A stretch of 64,000 nucleotides of DNA, taken from an uncultured Sphingobium sp. Lineage in GTDB: Bacteria; Pseudomonadota; Alphaproteobacteria; Sphingomonadales; Sphingomonadaceae. The position numbers were made by a program, and so were the translations under genes. Shown here piece after piece: positions 29,930 through 38,834 of the stretch (position 1 is its first letter; each line of letters opens with the position of its first letter). The notes below the pieces were generated by a model. That model made no database searches. It worked only from the letters and a program-made list of their open reading frames with translations, and was not told the DNA's origin. The DNA lies in assembly GCA_946885845.1 (NCBI GenBank), contig CAMPHJ010000003.1, forward strand, positions 1 to 64,000, written 5' to 3'.

Positions 29930-31657
29930 GTGGAAACAGGACAATGCCTCGCGGGAATTTGCTTCATCGCGCTCGATCCAGCGGCTCAAAAATTCTTCGG
30001 ATTTTCAGAATACCTTGCAGCATTAGCGCTAATGGTGCTCGCCTGGACGACGACCGACATTCGCCACCGCTTTCGAGTTGCTACAGCGCCGCTTCCTTTG
30101 CATCTGATCAGCTTCATTTCGGTAGCATCAGTCGGTATTCTAGCCTTGCTGACAGATTTGTGGCGCGCGGAAGGATGGCTTGTTCCAAAAGGAACCCTGC
30201 TGTCTCCGGCGATGTGGCAGGCCACGCTAGGCGGAATATTCTTGCTTAACTTCATTTCATGGGCCGGGTTCGCTTATATGCTGCCGCCGCGCTTTGGGAG
30301 GCAGAACTCCAAGCGGTTCGCCTCATTTCTATATCGTTGTGTAATCGATGGCTCGCCGGAGGATATGGCCATAATCGGGCAGGAACTTGTGCGGTCGATC
30401 CCAACGCTGATCAGGCATGCTCCTGATCTACGGGGAAATTGTAGGATTAGCGACGGTGAACAGCATGTCGAGTTTACCGATGTCCAAGCCGTCGCCAACG
30501 ACATCTTGTTGTTAATAGCAGACCCGCGATTTTGCCGCAGTCTAGTCGATAAATCCCCCGGAACGATCCTCAAACTCTTCCAAGAGATATCGGAAACGAA
30601 AAAGCATGGAGTTTCTATTCTGCAGTTTAGCAGAAATGTCGTGGAAGCTGCGATAGAGAATAGAAATTCATTTATGTACCATGAAACGGACGGGTACATG
30701 ACGGGGCTTATGGGATATCACAAGCCTATTAGCCAATCTATATTTGGCGATTACTGGATGGCCGAAGAAATTGGGTCGATATTAGATCCAAACTTCACGG
30801 CTAAACGACGTTGGTCCGCGATTGAATGGGAAGCATATGTTCGTGCAGTTCTGACAACCCTTCGTAGCTATGCCGAAAATGGTCTCAGGGGCCATTCATA
30901 CGTCCTTTATCGTGCTCTGGACTCCGTCGGACACTCGATGATTGACCTATATAAGCTAGACGGCATCGATGGTGGATCTTGGGAGCGTGATGAATATCAA
31001 CGGCTCAAAGTGGCAGTCGATTTTTGCAACGATTGCGTAAAAATCTTGGACGAATTCAAAGTACCTGCAGGTACTTATATGAGGGTCAGAAAGGGCGATC
31101 CCCTTTTCTATGAATCTTTTCTCGATCATCTAGCCGAAACTATGATCGAGATCATTTTCAAGGCTGCATTGATAACTAAGCCGCAGAGTCTCTGTTGGAC
31201 CGTTCAGCACAACACCGTTTGGTCAGAGTTCTTCAACCAGCTCGGTGGGGATGGCCCCGCTAGGCGTATTGTCAAGTTCAAGCTCCGCCGCAAAATATAT
31301 GACGAGATCGTCACGGCAGGCAAATGGGCAAATTTCAAGAACGTCAGGATGCTCGCATTCTGTTTGAACGTGATGGGCTTGGAACTTCATAGCGATAGTT
31401 ATGGGAGAGACAGCCGTGCGCTGCATAAGGCGGTGCTTGCATGGGTCAAAAGGAACTTTGCTCGCCTCCACGAGGAAGCGCCACAAATAATCGCGGAATG
31501 TCTTCCACAGGACCTCAGCTACGATAGTACGGAAAACTGCATCGTAAAAACGAGGGAAGCCGATGCCTTCAGACGATCGCCGCAATATATCCGCTTTCAT
31601 GTTGATCCGCTTCCAAAAGAAAACGCAGTAGCGCTGGATCAGGCAATGGATGGATAG
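29930..31657 (+). CDS. Unknown membrane-anchored 575-residue protein in a tRNA-Pro islet
   Basis: I do not recognise a family. The first 120 residues hold three likely membrane helices (about 26-43, 57-77 and 94-118); the remaining 455 residues are soluble, mainly helical, with many Trp, Tyr and Cys. Segments that might mark a domain are RRWSAIEWEAYVRAVLTTLR near 293 and GHSYVLYRALDSVGHSMIDL near 321. No nuclease, ATPase or protease motif is obvious. The start is GTG 29930 behind AAGGGCGGG; an in-frame TAG lies at 29873. Base composition is visibly nearer 50% GC than the rest of the window and codon use is different, with AGA, TTA and ATA codons. It stands alone directly downstream of tRNA-Pro, a common integration site. 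Likely horizontally acquired; a defence or stress role is speculation. Confidence 0.82.
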   Translation: METGQCLAGICFIALDPAAQKFFGFSEYLAALALMVLAWTTTDIRHRFRVATAPLPLHLISFISVASVGILALLTDLWRAEGWLVPKGTLLSPAMWQATLGGIFLLNFISWAGFAYMLPPRFGRQNSKRFASFLYRCVIDGSPEDMAIIGQELVRSIPTLIRHAPDLRGNCRISDGEQHVEFTDVQAVANDILLLIADPRFCRSLVDKSPGTILKLFQEISETKKHGVSILQFSRNVVEAAIENRNSFMYHETDGYMTGLMGYHKPISQSIFGDYWMAEEIGSILDPNFTAKRRWSAIEWEAYVRAVLTTLRSYAENGLRGHSYVLYRALDSVGHSMIDLYKLDGIDGGSWERDEYQRLKVAVDFCNDCVKILDEFKVPAGTYMRVRKGDPLFYESFLDHLAETMIEIIFKAALITKPQSLCWTVQHNTVWSEFFNQLGGDGPARRIVKFKLRRKIYDEIVTAGKWANFKNVRMLAFCLNVMGLELHSDSYGRDSRALHKAVLAWVKRNFARLHEEAPQIIAECLPQDLSYDSTENCIVKTREADAFRRSPQYIRFHVDPLPKENAVALDQAMDG

Positions 31658-31801
31658 GTCGGGACAGATGGTGGCGGCATATCCAAAACGACCGCCTTCA
31701 ATACAGAAAGATGGCGCGCCTTCGGGCGTGACGTTGCGGCGATGCAACACCATCGCTCCTCCCCGGAACAACAGCGTCGTAGCGTCACCAAATATAGATT
31801 A

Positions 31802-31847
31802 GCGCGAGGATAAGGCCCGGCGATGCGCCTGGGCCTTGTCCTCGCGC
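31802..31847. terminator. Hairpin between the islet gene and purB
   Basis: GCGCGAGGATAAGGCCC (31802-31818) and GGGCCTTGTCCTCGCGC (31831-31847) form a 17-bp stem with one wobble or mismatch and a 12-nt loop. It lies 11 nt after the purB stop and serves two convergent genes. The T run is poor on both sides, so it may end transcription less completely than a classic terminator. Confidence 0.65.
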
Positions 31848-31857
31848 TTCAGATGGA

Positions 31858-33174
31858 TCAGGCTTCGCCGAAGACGCGGCGGAAGATCGTGTCGACCTGG
31901 CGGAAGTGATAGTCGAGGTCGAATTTTTCCTCGATCTGTTCGGCCGTCAGGGCGGCTGTTACGTCGGCGTCGGCCTTCAGCAGTTCCAGCAGGGATAGCT
32001 GGCCGTCCGATTCCCAGACCTTCATCGCGTTGCGCTGAACATAGCGATAGCTGTCTTCGCGGGAGACGCCGGCCTGCGTCAGCGCCAGCAGCACGCGTTG
32101 CGAGTGGACAAGGCCGCCCATCTTGTCGAGATTCTTCATCATCCGCTCAGGATAGACCAGCAGCTTGTCGATGACGCCGGTCAGGCGGGCTAGCGCGAAG
32201 TCGAGCGTGATGGTGGCGTCGGGGCCGATATAGCGTTCGACCGACGAATGGCTGATGTCGCGTTCGTGCCACAGGGCGACATTTTCCATCGCGGGCATGG
32301 CGTAGCTGCGCACCATGCGGGCAAGGCCGGTCAGGTTTTCGGTCAGCACCGGGTTGCGCTTGTGCGGCATGGCGGAGCTGCCCTTCTGGCCGGGGGAGAA
32401 ATATTCTTCCGCCTCCAGGACTTCGGTGCGCTGAAGGTGGCGCACTTCGACCGACAGCCGCTCGATCGAGCTGGCGATGACGCCCAGCGTCGCGAAGAAC
32501 ATGGCGTGGCGGTCTCTCGGAATGACCTGGGTGGACACGGGTTCGATGGCAAGGCCGAGCTTCGCCGCGACATGTTCTTCCACACGGGGGTCGATATTGG
32601 CGAAGGTGCCGACAGCGCCCGATATGGCGCAGGTGGCGACTTCCTCACGCGCGGCGACCAGACGGGTGCGGCAACGGGAAAATTCGGCATAGGCTTCCGC
32701 CATTTTCAGGCCGAACGTGACCGGTTCAGCATGGATGCCATGGCTGCGGCCGATGGTGGGGGTCAGCTTATGTTCGAAAGCGCGGCGCTTGATGACGGCC
32801 AGCAGCTTGTCCAGGTCGTCGATCAATATGTCGGCGGCGCGCGAAAGCTGCACGGCAAGGCAAGTGTCGAGCACGTCGCTGGAGGTCATGCCCTGATGCA
32901 TGAAGCGGGCTTCGTCGCCCACCTGTTCCGCAACCCAGGTCAGGAACGCGATCACGTCATGCTTGGTCACTGCTTCGATCGCATCGATGGCGGGCACGTC
33001 GATTGACGGGTTGGTCGCCCACCAGTCCCACAGCGCCTTGGGCGCGGATTTGGGAACGACGCCCAGATCGCCCAGTGCCTCGGTCGCGTGCGCTTCAATC
33101 TCGAACCAGATGCGAAAGCGGGCCTCTGGTTCCCAGAGGGCAGTCATTTGGGGGCGAGCATAGCGCGGGACCAT
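31858..33174 (-). CDS. purB: Adenylosuccinate lyase
   Basis: PurB acts twice in purine synthesis, releasing fumarate from SAICAR and from adenylosuccinate. The 438-residue protein begins [20 protein letters not shown] and has [26 protein letters not shown] and the fumarate-lyase signature [23 protein letters not shown] 33174 gives the conserved N-terminus; a longer open frame runs 29 codons upstream without support. Confidence 0.97.
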   Translation of the reverse strand: MVPRYARPQMTALWEPEARFRIWFEIEAHATEALGDLGVVPKSAPKALWDWWATNPSIDVPAIDAIEAVTKHDVIAFLTWVAEQVGDEARFMHQGMTSSDVLDTCLAVQLSRAADILIDDLDKLLAVIKRRAFEHKLTPTIGRSHGIHAEPVTFGLKMAEAYAEFSRCRTRLVAAREEVATCAISGAVGTFANIDPRVEEHVAAKLGLAIEPVSTQVIPRDRHAMFFATLGVIASSIERLSVEVRHLQRTEVLEAEEYFSPGQKGSSAMPHKRNPVLTENLTGLARMVRSYAMPAMENVALWHERDISHSSVERYIGPDATITLDFALARLTGVIDKLLVYPERMMKNLDKMGGLVHSQRVLLALTQAGVSREDSYRYVQRNAMKVWESDGQLSLLELLKADADVTAALTAEQIEEKFDLDYHFRQVDTIFRRVFGEA

Positions 33175-33450
33175 CGGGTCGAATCCTGATTGCTGTGAAA
33201 GATCGCCGCGCCGCCTAGCAGGCCCGTTACCGAAGGGCAAATAAGGCAGGCCGAAGGGCAATGCCGATCATCGCGCGCGGCCTTTCGTCGCGAATATTGC
33301 AGATGGGGCGATGAAGTGAGCCAGGACCGGAGGTGAGCCGATCATCATGAACATATGTTCAGGAAAAGCGGCGAATATTCATGTATCGCGATGAACAATT
33401 CATCTGTCTGCGGGTCTTATCCATGACCCGGTTATATCAAGGAGTTCGCG

Positions 33451-33822
33451 ATGATACGCGTGTTGACGTTGGCGATGTTGACGGCGACCCCGGCCTTTGC
33501 TCAGCAAGCGCCTTCTGCCCCGGCGGGCGCGGCGGGTTCATCCGCCACCACGCCTGCGGACCCGGCAGATTCCGTCGCATCAATCGTGGACAGGGAATAT
33601 CCCGCCTATGATGCCAACAGCGATGAACAGCTGGACAAGGCAGAATTTTCCCGCTGGATGATCGCCCTGAAGGATCAGGAGATGAAAGCTACGGGGAACA
33701 AGATGCCAGCCGCCGATGTCACGGCCTGGGTCGATGGCGCGTTCGCGACCGCTGACGCCGACAAGAGCGTTTCGGTCAGCAAGCCCGAACTGATCAGCTA
33801 TCTGAACGGTGGCGCGAAGTGA
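33451..33822 (+). CDS. Secreted EF-hand protein
   Basis: The 123-residue protein has a signal peptide (MIRVLTLAMLTATPAFA) and two EF-hand-like loops: DANSDEQLDKAEF, close to the canonical 12-residue calcium loop, and DADKSVSVSKPEL. It probably binds calcium in the periplasm. An Ala/Pro-rich linker lies between the signal peptide and the first loop. AAGGAG stands 6 nt ahead of ATG 33451, and a strong terminator follows. Confidence 0.88.
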   Translation: MIRVLTLAMLTATPAFAQQAPSAPAGAAGSSATTPADPADSVASIVDREYPAYDANSDEQLDKAEFSRWMIALKDQEMKATGNKMPAADVTAWVDGAFATADADKSVSVSKPELISYLNGGAK

Positions 33823-33877
33823 GATAGAGTTTCCTGCAAAAATGCAGGCAATACCACCCTGAACGGGTCGCATGTGA

Positions 33878-33912
33878 GGCGGTATGGAGCGAAGGCCATG
33901 CCGCCTCTTTTT
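33878..33912 (+). terminator. Intrinsic terminator after the EF-hand gene
   Basis: GGCGGTATGG (33878-33887) pairs with CCATGCCGCC (33896-33905), one wobble and an 8-nt loop, followed by TCTTTTT. A smaller hairpin (CCTGC with GCAGG) lies closer to the stop codon. Confidence 0.85.
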
Positions 33913-33925
33913 CGCGTCGTCCGCG

Positions 33926-33993
33926 GGTTAGAGCTTGTTTCCGCGATTTCTTAATCAGCGATCGTTTGCGATCGCTTGGAAATCGCTCTAACC
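33926..33993. repeat. Large nested dyad at the 3' end of a small membrane gene
   Basis: Three pairs of arms nest around one centre: AGCGATCG with CGATCGCT (4-nt loop, 33957-33976), GCGATTTC with GAAATCGC, and GGTTAGAG with CTCTAACC. The outer right arm covers the stop codon of the small membrane gene. The structure could stop transcription or stabilise the mRNA end. Confidence 0.75.
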
Positions 33994-34173
33994 GCGCTTT
34001 CGGTTCGCGTAGAGCAGCGCCGCGACGATGGCGGCGGACCCGATGCCGACGGCCGTCCCCATCAACACGCCCTTGCTGGCGGATTTGCGCGCGGCAGTCC
34101 CCAGATCAGGCTTGGCGGCGGTGTCCGGGGTTTGGGCGCCATCGGTGGGCGCATCATGTTCGGGCTTTGTCAT
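33988..34173 (-). CDS. Small single-pass membrane protein, unknown
   Basis: The 61-residue protein has a polar, Pro/Thr/Asp-rich N-terminal half (MTKPEHDAPTDGAQTPDTAA) and a C-terminal membrane helix (VLMGTAVGIGSAAIVAALLY) ending in NRKRG. A GGAT stands 4 nt upstream of ATG 34173. It is encoded downstream of ligD on the same strand, 47 nt after its stop. No family is recognised. Confidence 0.75.
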   Translation of the reverse strand: MTKPEHDAPTDGAQTPDTAAKPDLGTAARKSASKGVLMGTAVGIGSAAIVAALLYANRKRG

Positions 34174-34220
34174 AACAATCCGAATCTATGCAATAAAGCG
34201 GGCGCGCAGAAAAGCGGCTT

Positions 34221-36710
34221 TCAATAATCGGGCAAAGTTTGGACGGCCTCCCCCCACCCGCGCAGCTCCCGCGAACCGGCGCGATCGATCAATTGGTCCA
34301 GGTCCGCGATTGTGAAAGCGCCGGGATGCTCGATATCCTGCAGCTCATCCCAGGTGACCGGCACGGCGACAGGCGCATTTTCCCGCGCGCGCACGACATA
34401 GGGCAGGACGGCGGTCGCGCCACGCTGGTTACGCAGCCAGTCGATGAAGATGCGCCCCTTGCGCTTGGCCTTGCTCATGGTGGCGGTGAAGCGGTCGGGT
34501 TCCGCCGTCGCCAGCGCACGGGCGAAGCGGTCGGCAAAATCCTTGACCTGCGGCCATTGCGCGTCTGGCGTCAGGGGCACGACGACATGCACGCCCTTGC
34601 CGCCCGACAGCATGGCGAAGCTGGTGAGGCCGATATCTTCGAGCGTCCGGCGAATGTCGCGCGCCGCCTTTTTCACATCGCCAAAATCCAGTCCCTCGTC
34701 CGGGTCGAGATCAATGACGAGGCGGTCGGGCCGCTCCACATCTTCGACCCGCGATCCCCAGCCGTGAAATTCGATGGTGCCCATCTGAACGCAGGCCAGC
34801 AGGCCGTCGACATCATCAATGTAGAGATAATCCTCCTCTCCCCCGTCCTTTTCGCGAATGGGAACATGCATCACATGGTCGCCAAAGCTGCCGCTGTCAT
34901 GTTTTTGGAAGAAGCATTTTTTCGCCCGCCCTTGGGGGCATCGGACAAGGCTGATCGGGCGATGCGCAATCCATGGCAGCATGATCGCGCCCGCCGCCGC
35001 ATAATAGTCGGCCAGCTGACCCTTGGTGATCTTCGCTTCTGGAAAGATCAGCCGGTCGCGATTGCTGATAGGCACATCGGATTGGGTTCCGGGCGTGGCC
35101 ACTGGTTTCTCCCGGCTGACATCCTTTGCCGCCTTGTCTTCGCGCAAGCCCAGGAAGCTGCCGTGCCGAATGACATTGCTGCCGGTAAATTCGGCGAAGG
35201 CGATTTCGGCGACCAGATCGGGACGCACCCATTGCGCCCCGCGACTATCGCTGCGCGGGACGGTCAGGGCGGGCGTCTTGCGCGCGCGGGCCTTCAATGA
35301 TTGCATCAGGCTGTCACTGTTGTGCGCGTTGAAGCCGGTGCCGACCTTCCCGGCATAGACCAGCCCATCCTTTCCATTCTGCGCGAGTAATATGTTGCGC
35401 AGGGCGCGTCCGCTGGCTCCGCTTGCGGTCCAGCCGACAATGACGAATTCCTGTCGGCGGGTGCATTTGACCTTCAGCCAGTTTTTCGTCCGCACGCCGC
35501 GATAGGGTGCGTCCGCCCGCTTGGATATTATGCCTTCCTGACCGGCGTCGCACATGGCGCGGAACAGCTTTTCGCCCGCGCCGACCACATGATCGGCAAA
35601 GTGGACCTGCGGCGTTCCATCACCGATCAGCGCGCCCAGCTTTTCCTTTCGAGCGACATTGGGAAGCGCGGTCAGATTCTGTCCATCCAGTTCAAGAAGG
35701 TCGAAGGCGAACAGATGGAGCGCGCCGCTGTCCTCTCCCTTGAGCACATGCTGGAGGGTCGAAAAATCGGGGTTGCCGTCAGCACCCATCGCCACGATTT
35801 CTCCGTCGATCAGGGCGGGCGGCAGGTCCATATCGGCCAGTTCGGCGGCAAGCGGGGCGAAGCGATCGGTCCAGTCGAGACCGGTCCGCGTGAAAATGCG
35901 CACCTCGTTTGCCGCGACGCTGACCAGACAGCGGTAGCCGTCATATTTGATCTCGTGAATCCAGCCATTGCCGGTCGGCACCGCATCGACCAACGTCGCA
36001 AGTTGTGGAGCATGAAAGGTCGGCGGCTTGCCAGTGGCCCGCTTTCGCGATGCGCGAACCGGCGTCGCCTTTTTCGCCTGAGCCATGGCGGCATCGAAGG
36101 ATTTGCCCTTCTTGCCCTTTAGCGAGAGTGGAGGTGCTTCCGCGGCGATTTGCGTCATGGTGCGACCGCTGCTTATGCTGGTGAGCTCCCGCGCCACCAG
36201 ATCGTCCGTCGCACCGGCATAGCCATCCTCGATCTTGCGCAGCAGCCAGTTTTCCCGCTTTTCGCCCGGACGGGGTTTCAGCCGGATCAGCAGCCATTCG
36301 CCTTTCATCCTTTGACCGTGGAGGATGAAATGAAGGTGCCCCTTGGCCAGGTCCTTCGCGCTTTTGCCGGGGATGGGCTCCCACGTCCCTTCGTCCCACA
36401 GCATCACCGTGCCGCCGCCATATTCGCCCTGCGGGATGGTCCCTTCGAAACTGGCGTAGGACAGGGGATGATCCTCCGTCCGCACGGCCAGCCGCTTGTC
36501 GGCGGGATCAGGGCTAGGCCCCCTCGTCACCGCCCAGCTTTTCAGCACGCCATCCATTTCCAACCGAAAATCAAAATGAAGCCGGGTCGCGTCATGCTTT
36601 TGCACGATGAAGCTGTTTCCGCCGCTTCGCCCGCGCTTCCCCGCAGGTTCCCTGGTCCGGGCGAAATCGCGTTTGCGATTATAGACCGTCAGCGGATCGG
36701 CGTCGGCCAT
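34221..36710 (-). CDS. ligD: DNA ligase D (phosphoesterase-ligase-polymerase)
   Basis: LigD is the central enzyme of bacterial non-homologous end joining. Domain order in the 829 residues: a 3'-phosphoesterase at about 5-165 (QKHDATRLHFDFRLEMDG and HPLSYASFEGTIPQGEYGGG), an ATP-dependent ligase at about 235-525 with Lys255 in IHEIKYDGYR as the adenylation site, and the primase-like polymerase from about 545 to the end (LVIDLDPDEGLDF and SGGKGVHVVVPL). The linker near 190-230 is Lys/Ala/Arg-rich. It lies 3 nt after the ku stop, so Ku and LigD are co-expressed. Confidence 0.96.
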   Translation of the reverse strand: MADADPLTVYNRKRDFARTREPAGKRGRSGGNSFIVQKHDATRLHFDFRLEMDGVLKSWAVTRGPSPDPADKRLAVRTEDHPLSYASFEGTIPQGEYGGGTVMLWDEGTWEPIPGKSAKDLAKGHLHFILHGQRMKGEWLLIRLKPRPGEKRENWLLRKIEDGYAGATDDLVARELTSISSGRTMTQIAAEAPPLSLKGKKGKSFDAAMAQAKKATPVRASRKRATGKPPTFHAPQLATLVDAVPTGNGWIHEIKYDGYRCLVSVAANEVRIFTRTGLDWTDRFAPLAAELADMDLPPALIDGEIVAMGADGNPDFSTLQHVLKGEDSGALHLFAFDLLELDGQNLTALPNVARKEKLGALIGDGTPQVHFADHVVGAGEKLFRAMCDAGQEGIISKRADAPYRGVRTKNWLKVKCTRRQEFVIVGWTASGASGRALRNILLAQNGKDGLVYAGKVGTGFNAHNSDSLMQSLKARARKTPALTVPRSDSRGAQWVRPDLVAEIAFAEFTGSNVIRHGSFLGLREDKAAKDVSREKPVATPGTQSDVPISNRDRLIFPEAKITKGQLADYYAAAGAIMLPWIAHRPISLVRCPQGRAKKCFFQKHDSGSFGDHVMHVPIREKDGGEEDYLYIDDVDGLLACVQMGTIEFHGWGSRVEDVERPDRLVIDLDPDEGLDFGDVKKAARDIRRTLEDIGLTSFAMLSGGKGVHVVVPLTPDAQWPQVKDFADRFARALATAEPDRFTATMSKAKRKGRIFIDWLRNQRGATAVLPYVVRARENAPVAVPVTWDELQDIEHPGAFTIADLDQLIDRAGSRELRGWGEAVQTLPDY

Positions 36711-36713
36711 CGG

Positions 36714-37607
36714 TCATGCCCGCTTTCGCGCCGGAGCCTTGGCGGCGCCGCTTTTCCGCGCGGCGGGCTTCCTTGTGGCGCCCGTTTTGCCGGTGGCGGC
36801 AGATGACCCGCCCTTTCCGCCCGTATCGACGGATTTCTTGAGCGCGGCCATGAGGTCGATGACATTGCCGCTCCGCTTGACCGGGGCGCTATCCTCCTCT
36901 TCGATGATGCGGCGACCCTTGGCCTTTTTCTTCTTTTCGATCAGCCGTTCCAGCGCATCGACATAGCGGTCATGGAAGCTGTCGGGCTTGAAAGGGGCGG
37001 TCTTCTTTTCAATCAGCGCCTGGGCCAGGTCGAGCAGTTCGGCGTCAGGCTTGGCATCCTCAATCTCGCGGAAATAGCTTTGGGCGCGGTGAACTTCATC
37101 GGCATAGCGCAAGGTTTCCAATATCATGCCGCGACCGCAAGGCTTGAGCGAAACGATATATTCGCGTCCGCGCATCGCCAGCTGGCCCAGGCCAACCTTC
37201 TTCGACTGTCGCAGCGCTTCACGCAGAACGATGAAGGCTTCTTCGGCCAGATCGTCAGCAGGGACGACATAATAGGGCCGTTCATAATAGAGCACGTCGA
37301 TCTCATCCGCGTCGACGAACTGCGTCAGCTCCAGCGTCTTCTTGCTCTCCAGCTTGACCGCCTCGATCTCGTCGGGTTGCAGCAGGACATAGTCGCCCTT
37401 GCTCACCTCATAGCCTTTGACAATGTCTTCAGGCTTCACTGCGCCGAGACCGGGCACCGTCTTTTCATAACGGACGCGCTTGCCGCTGGGTTCGTGAATC
37501 TGGTGAAATGCGATCTGCGCGCCCGATTTGGTCGCGGAATAAATCTCCACCGGGATGGACACGAGAGCCAGCCTGATCTGCCCCTGCCAATAAGCGCGCG
37601 CCGCCAT
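36714..37607 (-). CDS. ku: Ku protein of non-homologous end joining
   Basis: Ku binds DNA double-strand ends as a homodimer and recruits LigD. The 297-residue protein begins MAARAYWQGQIRLALVSIPV, has the Ku core (about 1-190), and ends in a tail of about 60 residues rich in Lys, Ala and Gly. Extended basic tails are common in such Ku proteins and may help DNA binding. ATG 37607 is the only start that gives the conserved N-terminus. The promoter is expected in the divergent gap up to lapA at 37791. Confidence 0.95.
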   Translation of the reverse strand: MAARAYWQGQIRLALVSIPVEIYSATKSGAQIAFHQIHEPSGKRVRYEKTVPGLGAVKPEDIVKGYEVSKGDYVLLQPDEIEAVKLESKKTLELTQFVDADEIDVLYYERPYYVVPADDLAEEAFIVLREALRQSKKVGLGQLAMRGREYIVSLKPCGRGMILETLRYADEVHRAQSYFREIEDAKPDAELLDLAQALIEKKTAPFKPDSFHDRYVDALERLIEKKKKAKGRRIIEEEDSAPVKRSGNVIDLMAALKKSVDTGGKGGSSAATGKTGATRKPAARKSGAAKAPARKRA

Positions 37608-37790
37608 GATAATGTGCCTCCTTGCGACATGGAAAAATGCGCGGACGGGGGTGCGAGTTCCGCGCGCGCCACGGCATTGCTGTCGGCAAGGCGAAGCCCT
37701 GCCCCTATGCGCAACCGGCGAAATCGGACGAAGCGCTTCCGAAGACGGGTGAAATATCCTAAGCTGCGTAAAATCAGCAGCTAGGACGAT

Positions 37791-38123
37791 ATGCCGATGC
37801 AATTTCTGCGGACTGCCTTCTGGGTCGTCATCGCCGTAGCCCTCGCCTTTTTCTGCATGGCGAATTATGTGCCCGTCACGGTCCGGCTATGGGGTGACAT
37901 GGTGATGGAAACCAAGCTGCCGGTCCTGTTGATCGGCGCATTTCTGCTGGGCGCACTGCCCTTTTGGGTCATGGCGCGGGCAACGCGCTGGCGGATGAAG
38001 CGCCGGTTGGACAGTACCGAGCGCGCCTTGATTGTCGCGACCACCACACCCGCGCCAACCCCGACCGATTCTGCGGACATATCACCCCCGCCCCCTCCCC
38101 TCTCTGCAACAGGAACAGCATGA
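37791..38123 (+). CDS. lapA: LapA-domain (DUF1049) inner-membrane protein
   Basis: The 110-residue protein has two membrane helices (about 8-24 and 45-62) separated by the short NYVPVTVRLWGDMVMETKLP loop, then a basic stretch and a Pro/Thr-rich tail. This is the LapA (YciS) pattern; in E. coli the LapAB pair tunes LPS synthesis. Only LapA is seen here. The stop overlaps the pyrF start as ATGA. The lapA-pyrF order is frequent in alphaproteobacteria. Confidence 0.87.
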   Translation: MPMQFLRTAFWVVIAVALAFFCMANYVPVTVRLWGDMVMETKLPVLLIGAFLLGALPFWVMARATRWRMKRRLDSTERALIVATTTPAPTPTDSADISPPPPPLSATGTA

Positions 38124-38794
38124 GCAGCCCGATCTATGTCGCCATCGATACCCCCGACCTGGCCAAGGCGCAGGAACTGGCACAGCGGGTCCACAATCAT
38201 GTCGGCGGGCTGAAGCTGGGGCTGGAATTTTTCTGCGCCAATGGCCATCACGGCGTGCGGGAGATGATGAAGTTCGACCTGCCGATTTTCCTGGACCTCA
38301 AGCTGCATGACATTCCCAATACCGTGGCGAAGGCGGTGCAGGCGCTGAATGGCCTGGAACCCGCCGTGCTGACCGTGCATGCGGCAGGCGGACGCGCGAT
38401 GCTGGAGGACGCGAAGGCGGCGGCTGGCATCAATACGAAGGTGGTGGCCGTCACGGTCCTGACCAGCCTGGACAATGGTGACCTGACCGACATCGGTGTG
38501 GGCGGCCAGGCGGAAGATCAGGTTGCGCGCCTGGCCGATCTGGCACGCAGCGCGGGGCTGGACGGGATCGTGTGTTCCGGCGAGGAAGTGGCGATGGCGA
38601 AGCGGGCATGGCCGGACGGTTTCTTCGTCGTGCCCGGCGTTCGGCCTGCCGGGGGGACCATGGGCGATCAGAAACGCGCCGTGACCCCGCGCGAGGCACT
38701 TGATCGCGGCGCATCGATCCTTGTGGTGGGGCGGCCGATCAGCCTGGCGGAAGATCCAGACCTGGCTGCACGGGAAATCGAAGCGACATTATAA
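38120..38794 (+). CDS. pyrF: Orotidine-5'-phosphate decarboxylase
   Basis: PyrF makes UMP from OMP. The 224-residue barrel has the two catalytic patches: FLDLKLHDIPNTVAKA (the Asp-Lys-x-x-Asp group) and VVPGVRPAGGTMGDQKRAVT near the phosphate site, with VVGRPI at the end. ATG 38120 follows AGGA at 5 nt and overlaps the lapA stop by 4 nt, so translation is coupled. Confidence 0.97.
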   Translation: MSSPIYVAIDTPDLAKAQELAQRVHNHVGGLKLGLEFFCANGHHGVREMMKFDLPIFLDLKLHDIPNTVAKAVQALNGLEPAVLTVHAAGGRAMLEDAKAAAGINTKVVAVTVLTSLDNGDLTDIGVGGQAEDQVARLADLARSAGLDGIVCSGEEVAMAKRAWPDGFFVVPGVRPAGGTMGDQKRAVTPREALDRGASILVVGRPISLAEDPDLAAREIEATL

Positions 38795-38834
38795 CTGCAC
38801 AGACGTTCGTGCTGACCTGCCCTCAGGCGGCGGG

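Noticed and set aside
29644..31760. Possible attachment-site repeat of the tRNA-Pro 3' end at about 31750
   Set aside because: Only CTCCCCG-level identity (7-8 nt) is seen, which is expected by chance. Integration at the tRNA is therefore argued from position and composition only.
31223..31771. 182-codon open frame opposite the end of the islet gene
   Set aside because: It lies antisense to a long coding frame with better composition and has no ribosome site or recognisable domain.
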